From: Babesia bovis T2Bo
Taxonomy: Eukaryota > Apicomplexa > Aconoidasida > Piroplasmida > Babesiidae
Length of the DNA: 64,000 nt
Direction: 5' to 3'
Assembly (NCBI RefSeq): GCF_000165395.2
Contig: NW_026261571.1
Location: 1,698,501 to 1,762,500, forward strand
The notes under the pieces were generated by a model. That model searched no databases. It was not told the origin of the DNA and saw only the letters and a list, made by a program, of their open reading frames with translations. Positions 52,340 through 63,418 of the stretch are shown here, piece by piece (positions within the stretch are counted from its first letter, which is position 1; every line of letters begins with the position of its first letter). Made by a program: the position numbers and the translations under genes.

Positions 52340-53793
52340 ATGATACTGCATATATGGATAATAATGGCAATGGCATTAATATGCCAAAGCAAAAGTGATC
52401 CAATAGATATGTACGGTCACTTCCTACTGGATGTCAAGGACCCAGGACTATACGAAGTAATATGCGGAAACAAGGATAACGAAAAAATAACAAAGTATAA
52501 AATAAACTGCTTTATAGTTGCACCAGCGCCAGTCAATGAATGGGCATATGATGTGACTGATAAAACCCTTATATGGGCAAAACCAACGCCAAACATGAAA
52601 CAAACCCATATCCTCGACTATAGAATCATGATGAAACCCCGAACAAAGAGGAGCAAAGTATACTTACATAGAGAATTGACACTACCTATAACATTGCAAA
52701 TATTTCCGGATAACTCAGATTTAGTGGAGACACTAGCGAATCTACAACAAAGTAAGAATGCAGAAATTACACCTATAAGAAACAAGAAGATAGAGAAGAG
52801 CACAACTAAAGCCAAAAGCGTTCAAGCGAACTTCTTACATCTTATGAATAAAGAAAATACACCAACCGAAATAAAACGCATCACATCAGACGCAGAGTTA
52901 CGAACAAACTGCTTTTTCATTAAGGAGACACTATGTCAGAATAGTAAAGTTTACCCACACTATATACAAGAACTATACAAAGATGCTACCCAATTGATAA
53001 ATATCTATGATGGACCTTTATTAAGAAGTAGAAAGAGGGATTTAGATGCAGGTAACAATAAAGCACACTTTTTCCTAGATTTGCCAACCGACTATATTAT
53101 ACAACTTGCAGTAGATTATGCTTACATAGCAGTAAGTTCTATAAACATAAAGTCAACATTCATAGATGAAATCATACACATATGAAGCTAAAAAACAGAT
53201 AGAGAGTATGCTAAGAAAAAGAGAATGCTTCCTGGTAAACGAAGTAAACGACCTGCTGATCGATGTAACCAACCTTAACGCAAATTTGGAATTGTTGTAA
53301 GTACAATATAATTGATACTATATTATACAGGATACGGCAATTTATTGTTATTATCATGAATGGGTTCTTCAACCTAGCAAGGATTGTCCACCGTAATCTA
53401 GGAAGTAAGTTAAGTATGCACATATAATACCATAATATAGAAATTGTGGAGTCAATTAACAATAAGTCAATAGATGATATGTGGACGAAAATAGGAACAT
53501 GGGAAAAATACATGAAGCAATTCACAGATGATTGTAAAGTTAGGCTAATGGAAATGTACCAGAGCACACGATACACCGCACTTAAACAGGCTTCAGAACA
53601 GTACTACAAAACACTTTTAAGCTCACAAAGAATGGATAGAGCAAACACGGAACGTGATCTACACCCACGGTGGAGAAGACAACTAGTTGAAGTATTAACT
53701 GTAGAAAATAACTGTGCTAACCATTGCAAATATGGCACTACAGGAACTAGAGATTGGTTCCGGCTAAAGGAACAGGTGTACCAAAGCTTCTGA
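52340..53793 (+). CDS. Secreted protein, four exons, unrecognised
   Basis: Exons 52340-53131, 53166-53296, 53331-53404 and 53441-53793, with introns of 34, 34 and 36 nt, all gtaagt-type donors and consistent phases, give 449 residues. The start MILHIWIIMAMALICQSKSD is a signal peptide, so the protein enters the secretory system. The N-terminal ~110 residues look beta-rich (YGHFLLDVKDPGLYEVICGN; LTLPITLQIFPDNSDLVETL), followed by helical segments including KKQIESMLRKRECFLVNEVN. Another hydrophobic stretch in exon 3 (LIRQFIVIIMNGFFNLARIV) is either a membrane segment or a buried helix. Eight or more cysteines are present. I do not recognise the family. Confidence 0.7.
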
Positions 53794-54110
53794 AAACAAC
53801 TGGTTTAGTTCGTGTTGGAATATAAATCTATCCCAACAAAGTAGATCAGATACAATGTGGCAATATATCAATGAAATTGATTAGACATTGATTCCAAAAC
53901 CTGGGCGCCCTTAATTTATAGTAGACAAAGTTATACCATGAGGGTATATAGCATTCGAAAGTAGTAACAGTGATGGATGATCCACCTCTGGATGTGACCA
54001 CATTAGCAGACAGCAGTAACTAAGTAGACAGCATACAGTATCACAAAGATGTAACTCAAGCAGATATAATGCGCAATATAGACTATACAGTAGTATTACA
54101 TGCAAAACGT
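53794..54110. other. Convergent 3' region
   Basis: About 317 bp between the convergent secreted-protein and RPAP2-like genes. It is AT-rich and has no supported feature. Confidence 0.5.
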
Positions 54111-55527
54111 TTATTCGCATTCTGTAAATAGCTCATAAAGAACTGATATAGAATCTGACTGCAGCATACAGGACTTCGTTAAATAGTCTTCCACCTCACG
54201 CAGCAAGCGCTCCAAATCACCACGATTCGATACAAAGGTGAGAACGCGGTCGCCATCACGCAGTAACACGTAAAGTAAAACGTGAGATAAAACACGGAAA
54301 TGGTGGCTCTCCAATTCAGGAGTGTTCTTACCAATGCGAAATGTAGAAACCAAGCATTGCAAAGGCTCAGATAAAGTAGGCAATAAAACCTCGGGGACGT
54401 AAACAAGAAGAGCTTTATACCAAGCACGGCTCTTGTCCTACAGATAAATACATAAAGATTAACAAATCACTCACGTCAAAACTGCAGCCAGTAACATTAC
54501 CAACATTCAAATACTCTCGAGTCTTATAAGTTATGCAAGTGCTCAGGGTATACCACAATATAGAAAATAAATTCAAACACTTTAATAAGGACACACGAGG
54601 TTTGGAGATCTCAGACAAGTCATACAAATCACTGTTATCAAGATAACCATCTTTCACTGCATTCTTAGTAACATCAGAGTCACTAACAGCACTCGCTACA
54701 GAAGAGGGATCTACTGATATATCGTCTGACGGAGCAGATAACTCCACAATTCGACGTGGTGAAATACACTCAACAGATTCAAGGGGTTCCGCAAATCGTA
54801 CATGACGAACGTCAGATATAGACTTGTAATTAAACATCACACATTTGTCGTTGAGCATCTCGGGATCATGACCACGATAAACCGGTGTAGGCACCGTAAC
54901 CCTATTGACTTTGCTCGGCTCAACCAACCTTTCGCAGGAAGCTAACTTAAGCATGCCACTAACCAGCGTTTGCAGAGATTTAGTACTGGAATTGCGAACG
55001 GCGCGAGGCGTTATTACACCTGTCTCCATTGGAGAATTTGATGCAGCAGCAGTTACATCCTCATTCTTATCTATACATACTGAACTGCAAAATGAATCGT
55101 ACACATCGCGACGAAACACACGCTGCGAAGACAAATCAATCTTAAAAGTGGAACTCCCAGATCCACCCTTACTTCCACGGATTAAACGACTGTTGCAATA
55201 CACATAACCACATAAACCACACTCCTTCCTAAGCGATTGGATCTCATCCAATGTAGCCACATCTACATACGTCTTTATATGATGATGAAGAACACGGCAA
55301 GGCGCGCAACACGACTCCGGGCCGCCACAATGGAATCTACTACCACTACTACATTCTGACGTTACTAACTCCAAAAAACGATGAAATAACTGTGAATTAG
55401 ATGGATTTTCAGATGGCGGTCGCAACACCGTATTCTCCAGTAATTCAGAAATACTGTCAGTTGATAACTGATTTGCCAACACATATGACAAGCGATCCGA
55501 CGGTCCAAGACCGTTGGAACTTGACAT
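54111..55527 (-). CDS. RPAP2/Rtr1-type RNA polymerase II CTD phosphatase
   Basis: Two exons (55527-54475 and 54437-54111) with a 37-nt phase-0 intron give 459 residues. Residues ~94-155 form the atypical zinc finger of the family: DEIQSLRKECGLCGYVYCNS, with C103, C106 and C111, and VYDSFCSSVCIDK, with C147 and C151. This matches 'xERxxxxxCGYPxCxxxL ... FCSxxC'. RPAP2/Rtr1 acts on phosphorylated Ser5 of the polymerase II C-terminal domain and helps bring the enzyme to the nucleus. The middle is serine-rich and disordered; the C-terminal exon (HHFRVLSHVLLYVLLRDGDR through KSCMLQSDSISVLYELFTEC) is helical and may be the family's C-terminal partner-binding part. It lies 49 bp after CCT-theta on... 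the same strand order CCT-theta then RPAP2 is reversed: RPAP2 starts upstream and its own stop precedes no other gene, while CCT-theta ends 49 bp before the RPAP2 start. Confidence 0.78.
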
Positions 55528-55576
55528 AGCAAATCTGATGTTAGTGATCTATTTTAACGAATTAAAGTTAGTGCGT

Positions 55577-57193
55577 CTACAGGTCTGGGGGACCAGGCTC
55601 GCGTGGCTTGGGCCCACCAGCAGGTTTCGCCATAATCAACTGATCTACGGACAGTATAGTGGACACTGCCTCATAAGCCAACTTGATAGAAAACATCTTC
55701 ACAATGTAATGGTCATAAACACGCTCTAATTTTGCATCCGATAAGCGACTCTCAAGGTCAGAACTGACACAAGCAAAACGATCACCCGAATCATGAGCTG
55801 CATACAGCTCAGTAATCACCACAGTAGCATCATGACCCGCATTACTCGCCAAAACCTTAGGAATCACCTCAAAAGATTCCGCAAATTTACGCGCAGCATG
55901 CTGCTCAAGACCAGACAGGGTCTGTGAAAATTTAGCTAATTGACGAGCCATCTCGATTTCAAATGCGCCACCGCCAGGAAGGTACCTAGGATCACGAATA
56001 GCAGCACTGATAGAACATAAAGCGTCGTCGATAGCACGCTCAATCTCATCTAACATACCCTGAGTAGCACCCTTTAAAATAATAGTAGACAGACGGTGGT
56101 CCACAGCCTGGAATATAAGCGTCTTGTGGGATGAGATATCAACCATCTCCACAGACTCAACAATACCCAAGTCATCCTCGCTGGGAGACTCAAACTTTAC
56201 AACGGCAGTGGCACCCAAAGAACGACAAAGACGACGTAACTCAAATTTAGACGTTATCTTAACAACCATAATGCCCATAGCATTGCAATAGTGCAGTGCC
56301 AAATCCGATACAGCACCATTTGCAATCACACAGCCCACTCCACGGTCCTTTATGGAACGTATCACACGCTCCATCTCAGCCTCCTCACCCTTGGTAAAAT
56401 TCAACAATTCCTCGGCAGAATGTAACATAACCGTGCTCTTGGCCTCTGTGCCGGCGAATTCAAGACCGCCGGCAATAACCAAAACCTTAGTACGACCTAC
56501 TTTCTTAACCATGCCACTAACCTCACGTACTATAGCCATGCCATTCATCACACTTGACTGGTCTAAACTGCCACCAGTTATCTTTAAAACACGTACATTG
56601 TCAACATCAAACTGCTTAGCATCAGGTGGAATTATCGACGCACAAGCCTTGGCAACAAGAGAAGTAATGAACTCAGGACGTGAAATGTGTTTGCCAGCAA
56701 TGCAAGTGCCAACAACATCCTTAAGCTGAGACTCATCACGAATGTTACTCACCTCCCACACAACCTCGTTGTCAAATAGCTCAAGCAAACGCTTGTAACC
56801 AAGCTCATAACCGAGACGAATGTCAGAAATGTGGAGACCTTCCTCAATCAATAAAGCAGCATTGCTCAACATCTCACCAGCCAAGGCAATCAACGTGTTA
56901 GTACCGTCACCAAACTCATTCTGCATAGTCTGCACAGCCATAGCCAACACTTTAGCAGCAGGATGTTGAACGTCAACACCACTAAGGATAGTCTCACAGT
57001 CAGAAGTGACAAAACGCTTCTCAATGTGGTTCACAATCAACTTCTTCATACCATTGGGACCTAAAGAGGTTTTCAACATATCCGCAATGGCAGCGCAAGC
57101 CTCAATGTTACGTACGATGGCATTGTCACTAGGGCCGAGCATACGACCGCCGCTGCGCATCAGCGCCTGCGGGCCGAAACGTTGAGCGAACAT
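55577..57193 (-). CDS. CCT8: T-complex protein 1 subunit theta (CCT8)
   Basis: Group II chaperonin subunit that folds actin and tubulin in the cytosol. The 538-residue product from the ATG at 57193 carries the chaperonin signatures TSLGPNGMKKLIVNHIEKRF and EFGDGTNTLIALAGE. The GDGTN variant (instead of GDGTT) and the VQHPAAKVLAMAVQ segment after the Walker-like loop identify the theta subunit, as does the start FGPQALMRSGGRML. Apical-domain and C-terminal motifs are present (RYLPGGGAFEIEMARQLAKF; the hydrolysis Asp in the HDATVV region). The tail ends AGGPKPREPGPPDL, a proline-rich end common in CCT8. Single exon. Confidence 0.93.
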   Translation of the reverse strand: MFAQRFGPQALMRSGGRMLGPSDNAIVRNIEACAAIADMLKTSLGPNGMKKLIVNHIEKRFVTSDCETILSGVDVQHPAAKVLAMAVQTMQNEFGDGTNTLIALAGEMLSNAALLIEEGLHISDIRLGYELGYKRLLELFDNEVVWEVSNIRDESQLKDVVGTCIAGKHISRPEFITSLVAKACASIIPPDAKQFDVDNVRVLKITGGSLDQSSVMNGMAIVREVSGMVKKVGRTKVLVIAGGLEFAGTEAKSTVMLHSAEELLNFTKGEEAEMERVIRSIKDRGVGCVIANGAVSDLALHYCNAMGIMVVKITSKFELRRLCRSLGATAVVKFESPSEDDLGIVESVEMVDISSHKTLIFQAVDHRLSTIILKGATQGMLDEIERAIDDALCSISAAIRDPRYLPGGGAFEIEMARQLAKFSQTLSGLEQHAARKFAESFEVIPKVLASNAGHDATVVITELYAAHDSGDRFACVSSDLESRLSDAKLERVYDHYIVKMFSIKLAYEAVSTILSVDQLIMAKPAGGPKPREPGPPDL

Positions 57194-57770
57194 AGTTAAA
57201 ACACCCAAAAAATCGAATATTTAACTATATTACCAAGGACGACAGGAAATAGAATGATTAACTGATGGGCGCGCATAGGCGTACGTAGCTGCCGTGCCCC
57301 TTTTGTTGTGCAGTCTAGGAACCATATACCCAAGGCATATACCCTATCTTATCAACGAGACAGATATCATAGCGCTTACACATCCCAAGATGACACTTTG
57401 TCAACACACATTGCACTTATAATCAGTATTCCACGAGAATAGACAACCGCTACCATGTACTGGAAGGCTGCTGCAAGAAGTCAATGTGTCATTTCCACAC
57501 ATCACATTACACATAACACACGCTTTATACAGAGTTCAGTGCATAATACTTAGCTATTTTCTTGAACAAAAATAAACATAGCGTCTCGACGCAACTATGA
57601 CTATGCCCTGTAATCTGTTGCCGCTGGCATGTCTAGACGACTGCTTCTATTATGGTTACAGCCTAAAGGGACATCGTAAAGGTGATATCACATACATAAC
57701 TGATATAGCGCTATAATTCTAGAGAAATGATATAGTTACATCGCAACGGCCAAAAACCGCGTCTAGGACC
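57194..57770. other. Divergent promoter region, CCT-theta / RAP-like gene
   Basis: About 577 bp. A GC-richer stretch at 57264-57305 (gggcgcgcataggcgtacgt) lies about 75 bp upstream of the CCT-theta start and may be a promoter element. No frame or RNA gene was supported. Confidence 0.4.
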
Positions 57771-59039
57771 ATGGTCAAACCCAGGTTTTCAATTAGCCTA
57801 AAGGGTATTGAAACAGCATTTAGTAGCAATGAGGCAAGAGCTGATATCAATGCTTTCGGGCATAAACAACTGAGAATAGTTACTAATGCCGCCAATATCC
57901 TACTGAGGACCGACCCACTAGAAAGGGATTCCGTGGACCCCGGGAGTTTTGATAAGTTCATTAGACATTCCATGAGGATATTGGTATCTACCCAACAGAT
58001 TACTAGAAACGGGTATAGAGCTAATACGGAAGACAGGAACTTGCATCTGGAAAGTACCAATGGATCCAACTCTAAGTATGGACTACAGAACTCCAGCCAC
58101 ATAGAACCTCAATACGGGCGCTACACAATAAACAACATATGGAACAATGCTACCATTCAGTTTGTATCTGCCCTGTCAGTGCACAAACCACTGCTACTCC
58201 AAGGGAAAGATATAAGAAACCTAGTGTCACAGATAAGACCAGCAACAGTCACTGCCAGTGACATGGTGGCACTTTTGGGTGCAATCCACAAGGCAGGTGC
58301 TTCACACCAAGATGAATTCGCATCAGTAGCGGAAACATGCTACAAGAATATCGCAAGTAAATCGCAAATTATTAAACATATGTCCACCAGAGAACGGTCA
58401 CTTGTGCTTTGGAGGAGAGTGGCGACAACATACATGAGTGGTAACATAGATTACACCCAATTGAAGCAAATAAGAACGTTTATCTACTATTGCTACAAAG
58501 GCCTGGAAGATGAGGCGTTATTTGTAAACGGTAGTAATGAGGGCCAAGCAAGTATACACCCCCCTCCCGAATCATCACGTGACCAATCTGGACTAAAGGG
58601 TCATAATCGAGAAGCAATATCGCATAGTATACCAACGCTGGAAGCTGGTACAAGACACTTGAATCAACAGAAAACAATAACGGAATGTACAAATTCCATC
58701 GGTCCAATTAACAATAACACCAAATCGTACACAAGGTTATGCCAAACAATGGATAACATATACCAAGCATCGATCATCATGGCACAATGTTGCACAGGTG
58801 CCTTTGGAAGCCCACTGATAACTGCCTTGGGATATTCCACAATACTACGATTAAATCAAATGGTAGAACTTGCAGAAAGGATTAGACCGCCAAGAGACGA
58901 TCGCCACTTATCCAGCGATACACATACCAAAGTGGCGCTGGCAATACGCGATGCTGGATTCACAGAGTTCCACTGCATACATGAACACCAAGTAGGCCAA
59001 AGCACATACTACCTAGATATAGTAATGAAAAAACATTAA
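57771..59039 (+). CDS. Putative RAP-like organellar protein
   Basis: 422 residues, single exon, starting MVKPRFSISLKGIETAF. Helical repeats such as LVSQIRPATVTASDMVALLG and KNIASKSQIIKHMSTRERSL resemble the heptatricopeptide/FASTK-like arrays of apicomplexan organellar RNA-binding proteins. The C-terminus (VALAIRDAGFTEFHCIHEHQ, then STYYLDIVMKKH) resembles the opening strands of the RAP region ('H..V...L...GF.....E.....Y.IDI.L') but stops there, so a full RAP domain is lacking. A disordered insert lies around residues 250-320. Family assignment is tentative; the gene itself is secure. Confidence 0.5.
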   Translation: MVKPRFSISLKGIETAFSSNEARADINAFGHKQLRIVTNAANILLRTDPLERDSVDPGSFDKFIRHSMRILVSTQQITRNGYRANTEDRNLHLESTNGSNSKYGLQNSSHIEPQYGRYTINNIWNNATIQFVSALSVHKPLLLQGKDIRNLVSQIRPATVTASDMVALLGAIHKAGASHQDEFASVAETCYKNIASKSQIIKHMSTRERSLVLWRRVATTYMSGNIDYTQLKQIRTFIYYCYKGLEDEALFVNGSNEGQASIHPPPESSRDQSGLKGHNREAISHSIPTLEAGTRHLNQQKTITECTNSIGPINNNTKSYTRLCQTMDNIYQASIIMAQCCTGAFGSPLITALGYSTILRLNQMVELAERIRPPRDDRHLSSDTHTKVALAIRDAGFTEFHCIHEHQVGQSTYYLDIVMKKH

Positions 59040-59078
59040 AAGGGAGTGATTCTACATACTAAAAGTCGTATATCGCAA

Positions 59079-60291
59079 TCACATAACCGTAGGACTACAG
59101 TCCTTGGCATGGTGACCCGGGCGATTACACTTGTAACATAAATCATGAGAAGTGACAACCATCACCGAGGGATCACGTCTAGCAATGTCCCTAGGATATA
59201 CTAATACCAACTATGTATAACCTACTTAAATGCCCTGTTTTCATGATAGTCACTAGCACGCTTACGCCGAAATGAATCAAAGGCATCCTCACCAGCGACT
59301 TTATCAGCTCCCGTAAATCCAAGTGAGGAACCCCCTCCGGAAAAGTGAAATATGGAATAGTCAAACCCACTGTAACCAGAAGCTAGATCGCAAGATGCGC
59401 TACAAGGCAGGTCAATAAAGAACCTTTGACTACTAACCTTAATTGCTGACGCCTGAATTCATCTTCTGAAACTATATTCAGCGGCATAGACCGATACTTA
59501 TTAGCATTAGTTGCCTTGCGCCTGGAATAGTCGAATCCAGAGTCACCAGGAGGTATACAGGACTCATAGGAATCCAACAAGTCCTCAAGCTCGTCGTAAA
59601 AATCCAACACACGCAAGTTTATAAGCTCAGTCACGCTGCTGGGAACCTTGTGTTCAGGCAACATAGTACCAGCAGGTAATGGCTTATAGGGCTCAAAATC
59701 ACTTGATGTGGATTTTAAACGGAGAAAAAAAGATGCCATTACACCCACATTGCACGTTTCTAGAGGACTTGGGTCCACAACTTTAAGTGGAGCCGATGGT
59801 CTAGTGTCCATGAACCTGGAAGGCACAGGTGGTGGCGGTGGAGGAGGCGGATGATATACAGCAGCATATCCAAAACGTGAATCTACAGTCCTTCCAGTGT
59901 TATATCCCGCAGAGAGCGCATCTTTCGTGTGTGTAGCGCCCTAGGATTGAATGTATACAAGCAATGTTAATGATTGGCCTTGCAGCTTAAAAGACTAACC
60001 AGTGAAACTGCAGCAGACATCGGTGGAGGAGGAGGTGGCGGCTGCTGTTGACACCCAAATCCTAAGTGAGTACTAGCATGTGGAAGCACTTGATTCCCAG
60101 CATTATGCGATGCCTCAGGTAATGAAGTTGCTGACGACCATGTCGTAGGTACCGAAGCAGGGGTATCGAAACGACTCCTGTAAATAAAAGTAAGGTCACG
60201 ATTTAAGCAATATAGCTGACTTCCGCTTAGTAGACCGACGAGAATCCACAGCAGATCCAGATGTAACCGTATCGAATCGGTTGGAATCCAT
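59079..60291 (-). CDS. Zinc-knuckle protein with polyproline tracts (RNA processing factor?)
   Basis: Five exons: 60291-60200, 60177-60000, 59940-59438, 59399-59226 and 59190-59079, total 352 residues. Introns are 22, 59, 38 and 35 nt. The first, gtgacc...tttacag at 60199-60178, is one of the shortest in the window. Two polyproline tracts occur (QQQPPPPPPPMSA and HPPPPPPPPVPS), which could bind WW, SH3 or GYF domains. The C-terminal exon encodes a CCHC zinc knuckle, CYKCNRPGHHAKDC, typical of RNA-binding splicing factors. There is no KH domain, so it is not SF1/BBP. The FDYSRRK and FRRKRASDY stretches are unplaced. Each splice junction is in phase, and no single frame covers the gene. Confidence 0.72.
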
Positions 60292-60765
60292 TTGTAACGT
60301 TGATCAAATGTAGATGCGATAGAAAAGTGCCAATATAATCGGCAAAATACACTGCTGCAATCAATGTGTTGTCCAAATAAAGTAACCAACGTTATTTCAA
60401 CCAAAAGGGCAATCACGCCAATGGCGCACCGATCAAGTCCTTAGATACTAAATTAACCAAAAATTGACTATAAAAATTACACATAAAGTAGTGATTATGT
60501 GATTCACTAACTGGAACAAGAAATCCAGACACCAATACTACCCTCCAATGCCAAACACCTCCCAAGCGGAAGGACACACTGTAACACACAATCAACATTA
60601 AACGACAGCGTCACCCAAAAATATACCCAAGTGTAATTTAAGAGTGTATAATAGATATCAACGCGGATTAGAACAAATCATGTGAGTTATACATCAAGTA
60701 AGCACAGATGGTTGTCGCATAAATAGTGATCGCATGGGTCGAAAGTAGAGCAAATCCTGGCTCCA
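60292..60765. other. Divergent promoter region, zinc-knuckle / propeller-like gene
   Basis: About 470 bp of AT-rich sequence. A 61-codon - strand frame at 60598-60413 has no ATG context or domain that I would accept. Nothing else seen. Confidence 0.45.
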
Positions 60766-62337
60766 ATGTCGGCTTTAGAACGTAGAGGGAGCAGTAGCTC
60801 CGGTGAGTGTGTAGTAGAACGCATTTATTCCGCCAATGATGCGAACGAACAGCCACAACCACCTAAGCGCCAGTATACACCAGTGGCTACAGTAAGGCGC
60901 GCTGTAGACGAACAGAATATAAATCAACGAATCAAACATAGCGATGAACGGAAACAGTGGACCGCCATCAAGGCATTGATGAAAAAAATCAATTCACTCT
61001 CCGATTCACTGGGCGATGCCGGTTGGGGTCCTCCATACGAAATACCTACGAAACCCACTCGTAAAGGACCAACTATGGGACTGCATTTTGGACATGCAAA
61101 ACGTCTAGAGAACTGCTGGTTAATCATGCAAACACCAGACTCAATGGAGAGGTATTCTTTCTACGGTAAACTCATGCAGCATACCAGCTGCGCACCGTAT
61201 GCCATTACGAACGTTACATATGGCCATGTAGTAGGTATAGGAAGATGTGTACTTTGCGGTACGCAGTGTGGTAAGGTAGTCATCTACAAGATGGAGGACT
61301 TTGAACGCGTGCTCGTGCTGGACACCTTAGACTACTACTCGGAGGAACAACAGCCGCGCCCCGAAGTACCCGAGAGTGATAATGATGAAGATTCTGTGCG
61401 TGCTCCGACTATGTTTGAAATTAACTCTATAAAGCTGGTGAAGACATTTGATGAATATGCACGCACGCTCATCATTGGTAACCAACTGGGTCATATACTA
61501 ATCGTAGACCTCCCATCGATGAAATTGAAGAATGTGATTTACTATCTGGGTGATGATGGTGCGCACGGCGTCAAGACTCTCCCTAGCAATACGGATTACG
61601 ATATAGAAGTAGTGAGTGAAGATGAATACGGTGATCCAAAGCAACAGCTAATGTTCAAGCTACCAGTAAAACGTGATCAGCACGTTACTTATATATCAGC
61701 CATGAGAGTGCAACCCGTAATAAATGATGTATGGGTAGGATATGGCGACGGTACATTTGCAGTGTTCGAAATAGCATCCGGAAGGTGCAAGAAATACGTA
61801 TCTGCAGATATCATGGAGCGTGGAGGAGCATCGTCTGGTGTCGAAATAGATCCCAGATGGCAACGTGTGACTAGCATACACTTCTCAAGTATGCTGGAAA
61901 TCGCACTTATTGTGTACGGCAACGTACGAGTAGATGTATGGGACTGTCGCAGCTATGAAATGCTGAAGTCAGTACCAGTAGGCGTACTGACATGCGACTC
62001 AAGCCTCATATCCTCAATGAGATTATTCGACGGATTTGAAAAAACGTGCCTCCTATTCGTTGGATCCATGGAAGGATCACTAATCATCCGGAAAATTGAA
62101 CGTAATTCAAGCAATGAAATAACAATGTCACTAGTGCTTAACCTGCTATACGATATTAAATACGGACCTTCAAATGACCGCAAAAAAGATGGGAATGACC
62201 TGGAGTATGCCGACTTCAGAGGAGCACCGATCACATGCATCTACCCACTGCTCTCCCATAACGCAGTTATAGTAGGCAACGCCTGCGGAGCTATGGTAGC
62301 AGCGTGGAACATACGCCGCGCAATCAAAGAAGCATAG
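60766..62337 (+). CDS. Beta-propeller-like protein, unrecognised
   Basis: 523 residues, single exon. After a ~110-residue polar N-terminus the sequence has irregular repeats of four strands typical of a WD40-like propeller: GRCVLCGTQCGKVVIYKMED, TLIIGNQLGHILIVDLPSMK, NDVWVGYGDGTFAVFEIASG, ALIVYGNVRVDVWDCRSYEM, LLFVGSMEGSLIIRKIERNS and AVIVGNACGAMVAAWNIRRA. At least six blades can be seen. The canonical GH and WD dipeptides are mostly lost. No enzyme motif. It may be a scaffold for a complex I cannot name. It is convergent with the RING ligase gene. Confidence 0.6.
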   Translation: MSALERRGSSSSGECVVERIYSANDANEQPQPPKRQYTPVATVRRAVDEQNINQRIKHSDERKQWTAIKALMKKINSLSDSLGDAGWGPPYEIPTKPTRKGPTMGLHFGHAKRLENCWLIMQTPDSMERYSFYGKLMQHTSCAPYAITNVTYGHVVGIGRCVLCGTQCGKVVIYKMEDFERVLVLDTLDYYSEEQQPRPEVPESDNDEDSVRAPTMFEINSIKLVKTFDEYARTLIIGNQLGHILIVDLPSMKLKNVIYYLGDDGAHGVKTLPSNTDYDIEVVSEDEYGDPKQQLMFKLPVKRDQHVTYISAMRVQPVINDVWVGYGDGTFAVFEIASGRCKKYVSADIMERGGASSGVEIDPRWQRVTSIHFSSMLEIALIVYGNVRVDVWDCRSYEMLKSVPVGVLTCDSSLISSMRLFDGFEKTCLLFVGSMEGSLIIRKIERNSSNEITMSLVLNLLYDIKYGPSNDRKKDGNDLEYADFRGAPITCIYPLLSHNAVIVGNACGAMVAAWNIRRAIKEA

Positions 62338-62404
62338 AAACAAACATGTCTAACAATGTTAATATACGATAGTGCCCAAACGTGGGATGTAATGTAAAAT
62401 AAAG

Positions 62405-63418
62405 TTAGCTGCCGCTGACTTGTGACATATGGCATATATGCGATATTGCAGAACGACACATGGGACAAAACTGATGTTCGCTAACCATGTAAGAAGCACA
62501 TTCGTGGCATAAGCACATGTGCCTGCAAGGCATCACTACAGTGTCCTTCATGTTGGTCAGACACACGACACAACGACGCTGACGTCCAATGTCTTCATCG
62601 CTGTCTCCAGGAGCACTGGAGTTTAGAGCAGATGTATTCAAACCATACACCTCCTGTAACTCATACCCAGAGGTTCCTTGACGAACACGCTGCTTAGTAA
62701 CAACAAAGTCCCAACTACCATTCATTTCATTGTGAGCTAAACCGCCCATAATAAACAATACATAATCCATAGTAGGAGCGTCAAACGTAAGCAAAATAGG
62801 TACAAAGGCCTTCTCACGCTGAAATGAGCAGAACTCAAGAGTGAGAACCTTTGTCCTCATGATCTCATCAGTAGGCTGACTAAATGACTGATTTGATCCA
62901 ACAGGAAGCGTATAAGGTCCCATTTGTAAATCGGGATCAGAAAATCTGTAAAACATAGTAGAGTATATTAAAAACATACGATGGAATGCCGTTGGTCAGA
63001 CCCATGTGCTTCTGTCTAAAGGAAAATGTAACAGTAGCAGGAGCCCTCGAAGTGTATTGGAAGCAAAGCATGAACTTTTCATTACCCATCTTAAAGAAAA
63101 TGGAAATGTCACAAATACAACCTACCAATTCTAAACTAATCCCAGACTTTGGAACAGCTACCGCCGCACCCATTGGACGGACACCAGATAATGAACTGCG
63201 ACCAATTGAAAGCATCTTGTTCTCCGCAGATGGATTGTCTTGAGCCATACTATTGATCAATTGGCGCTAGGAAACAATATAACAGCATTTAACAGCAAAC
63301 ATACCACAAATATGTTAGTGGAAGTGTCCATGATAATAGATTGAGGCGGAGCAGCCTCAACAGGACCGTCGTCATGGTCCTTACGCCACGGAAGATGACA
63401 ACTAATCTTGTTACCCAT
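62405..63418 (-). CDS. N-myristoylated MGRN1/LOG2-type RING ubiquitin ligase
   Basis: Three exons (63418-63305, 63266-62980, 62945-62405; introns 38 and 34 nt) give 313 residues. The N-terminus MGNKISCHLPWR fits the N-myristoylation signal (Gly2, Ser6) with Cys7 as a palmitoylation candidate; human MGRN1 and plant LOG2 have such a start. The central part (ISIFFKMGNEKFMLCFQYTS; KVLTLEFCSFQREKAFVPIL; YVLFIMGGLAHNEMNGSWDF) is the beta-rich domain that precedes the RING in this family. The RING reads CVVCLTNMKDTVVMPCRHMC then LCHECASYMVSEHQFCPMC, with the characteristic 'CVVCLxxxxDTxxxPCRHxCLCxxC' phrase. It should act as an E3 ligase at membranes. The first exon and its short intron can only be placed by phase and the MG start. 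Confidence 0.88.
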
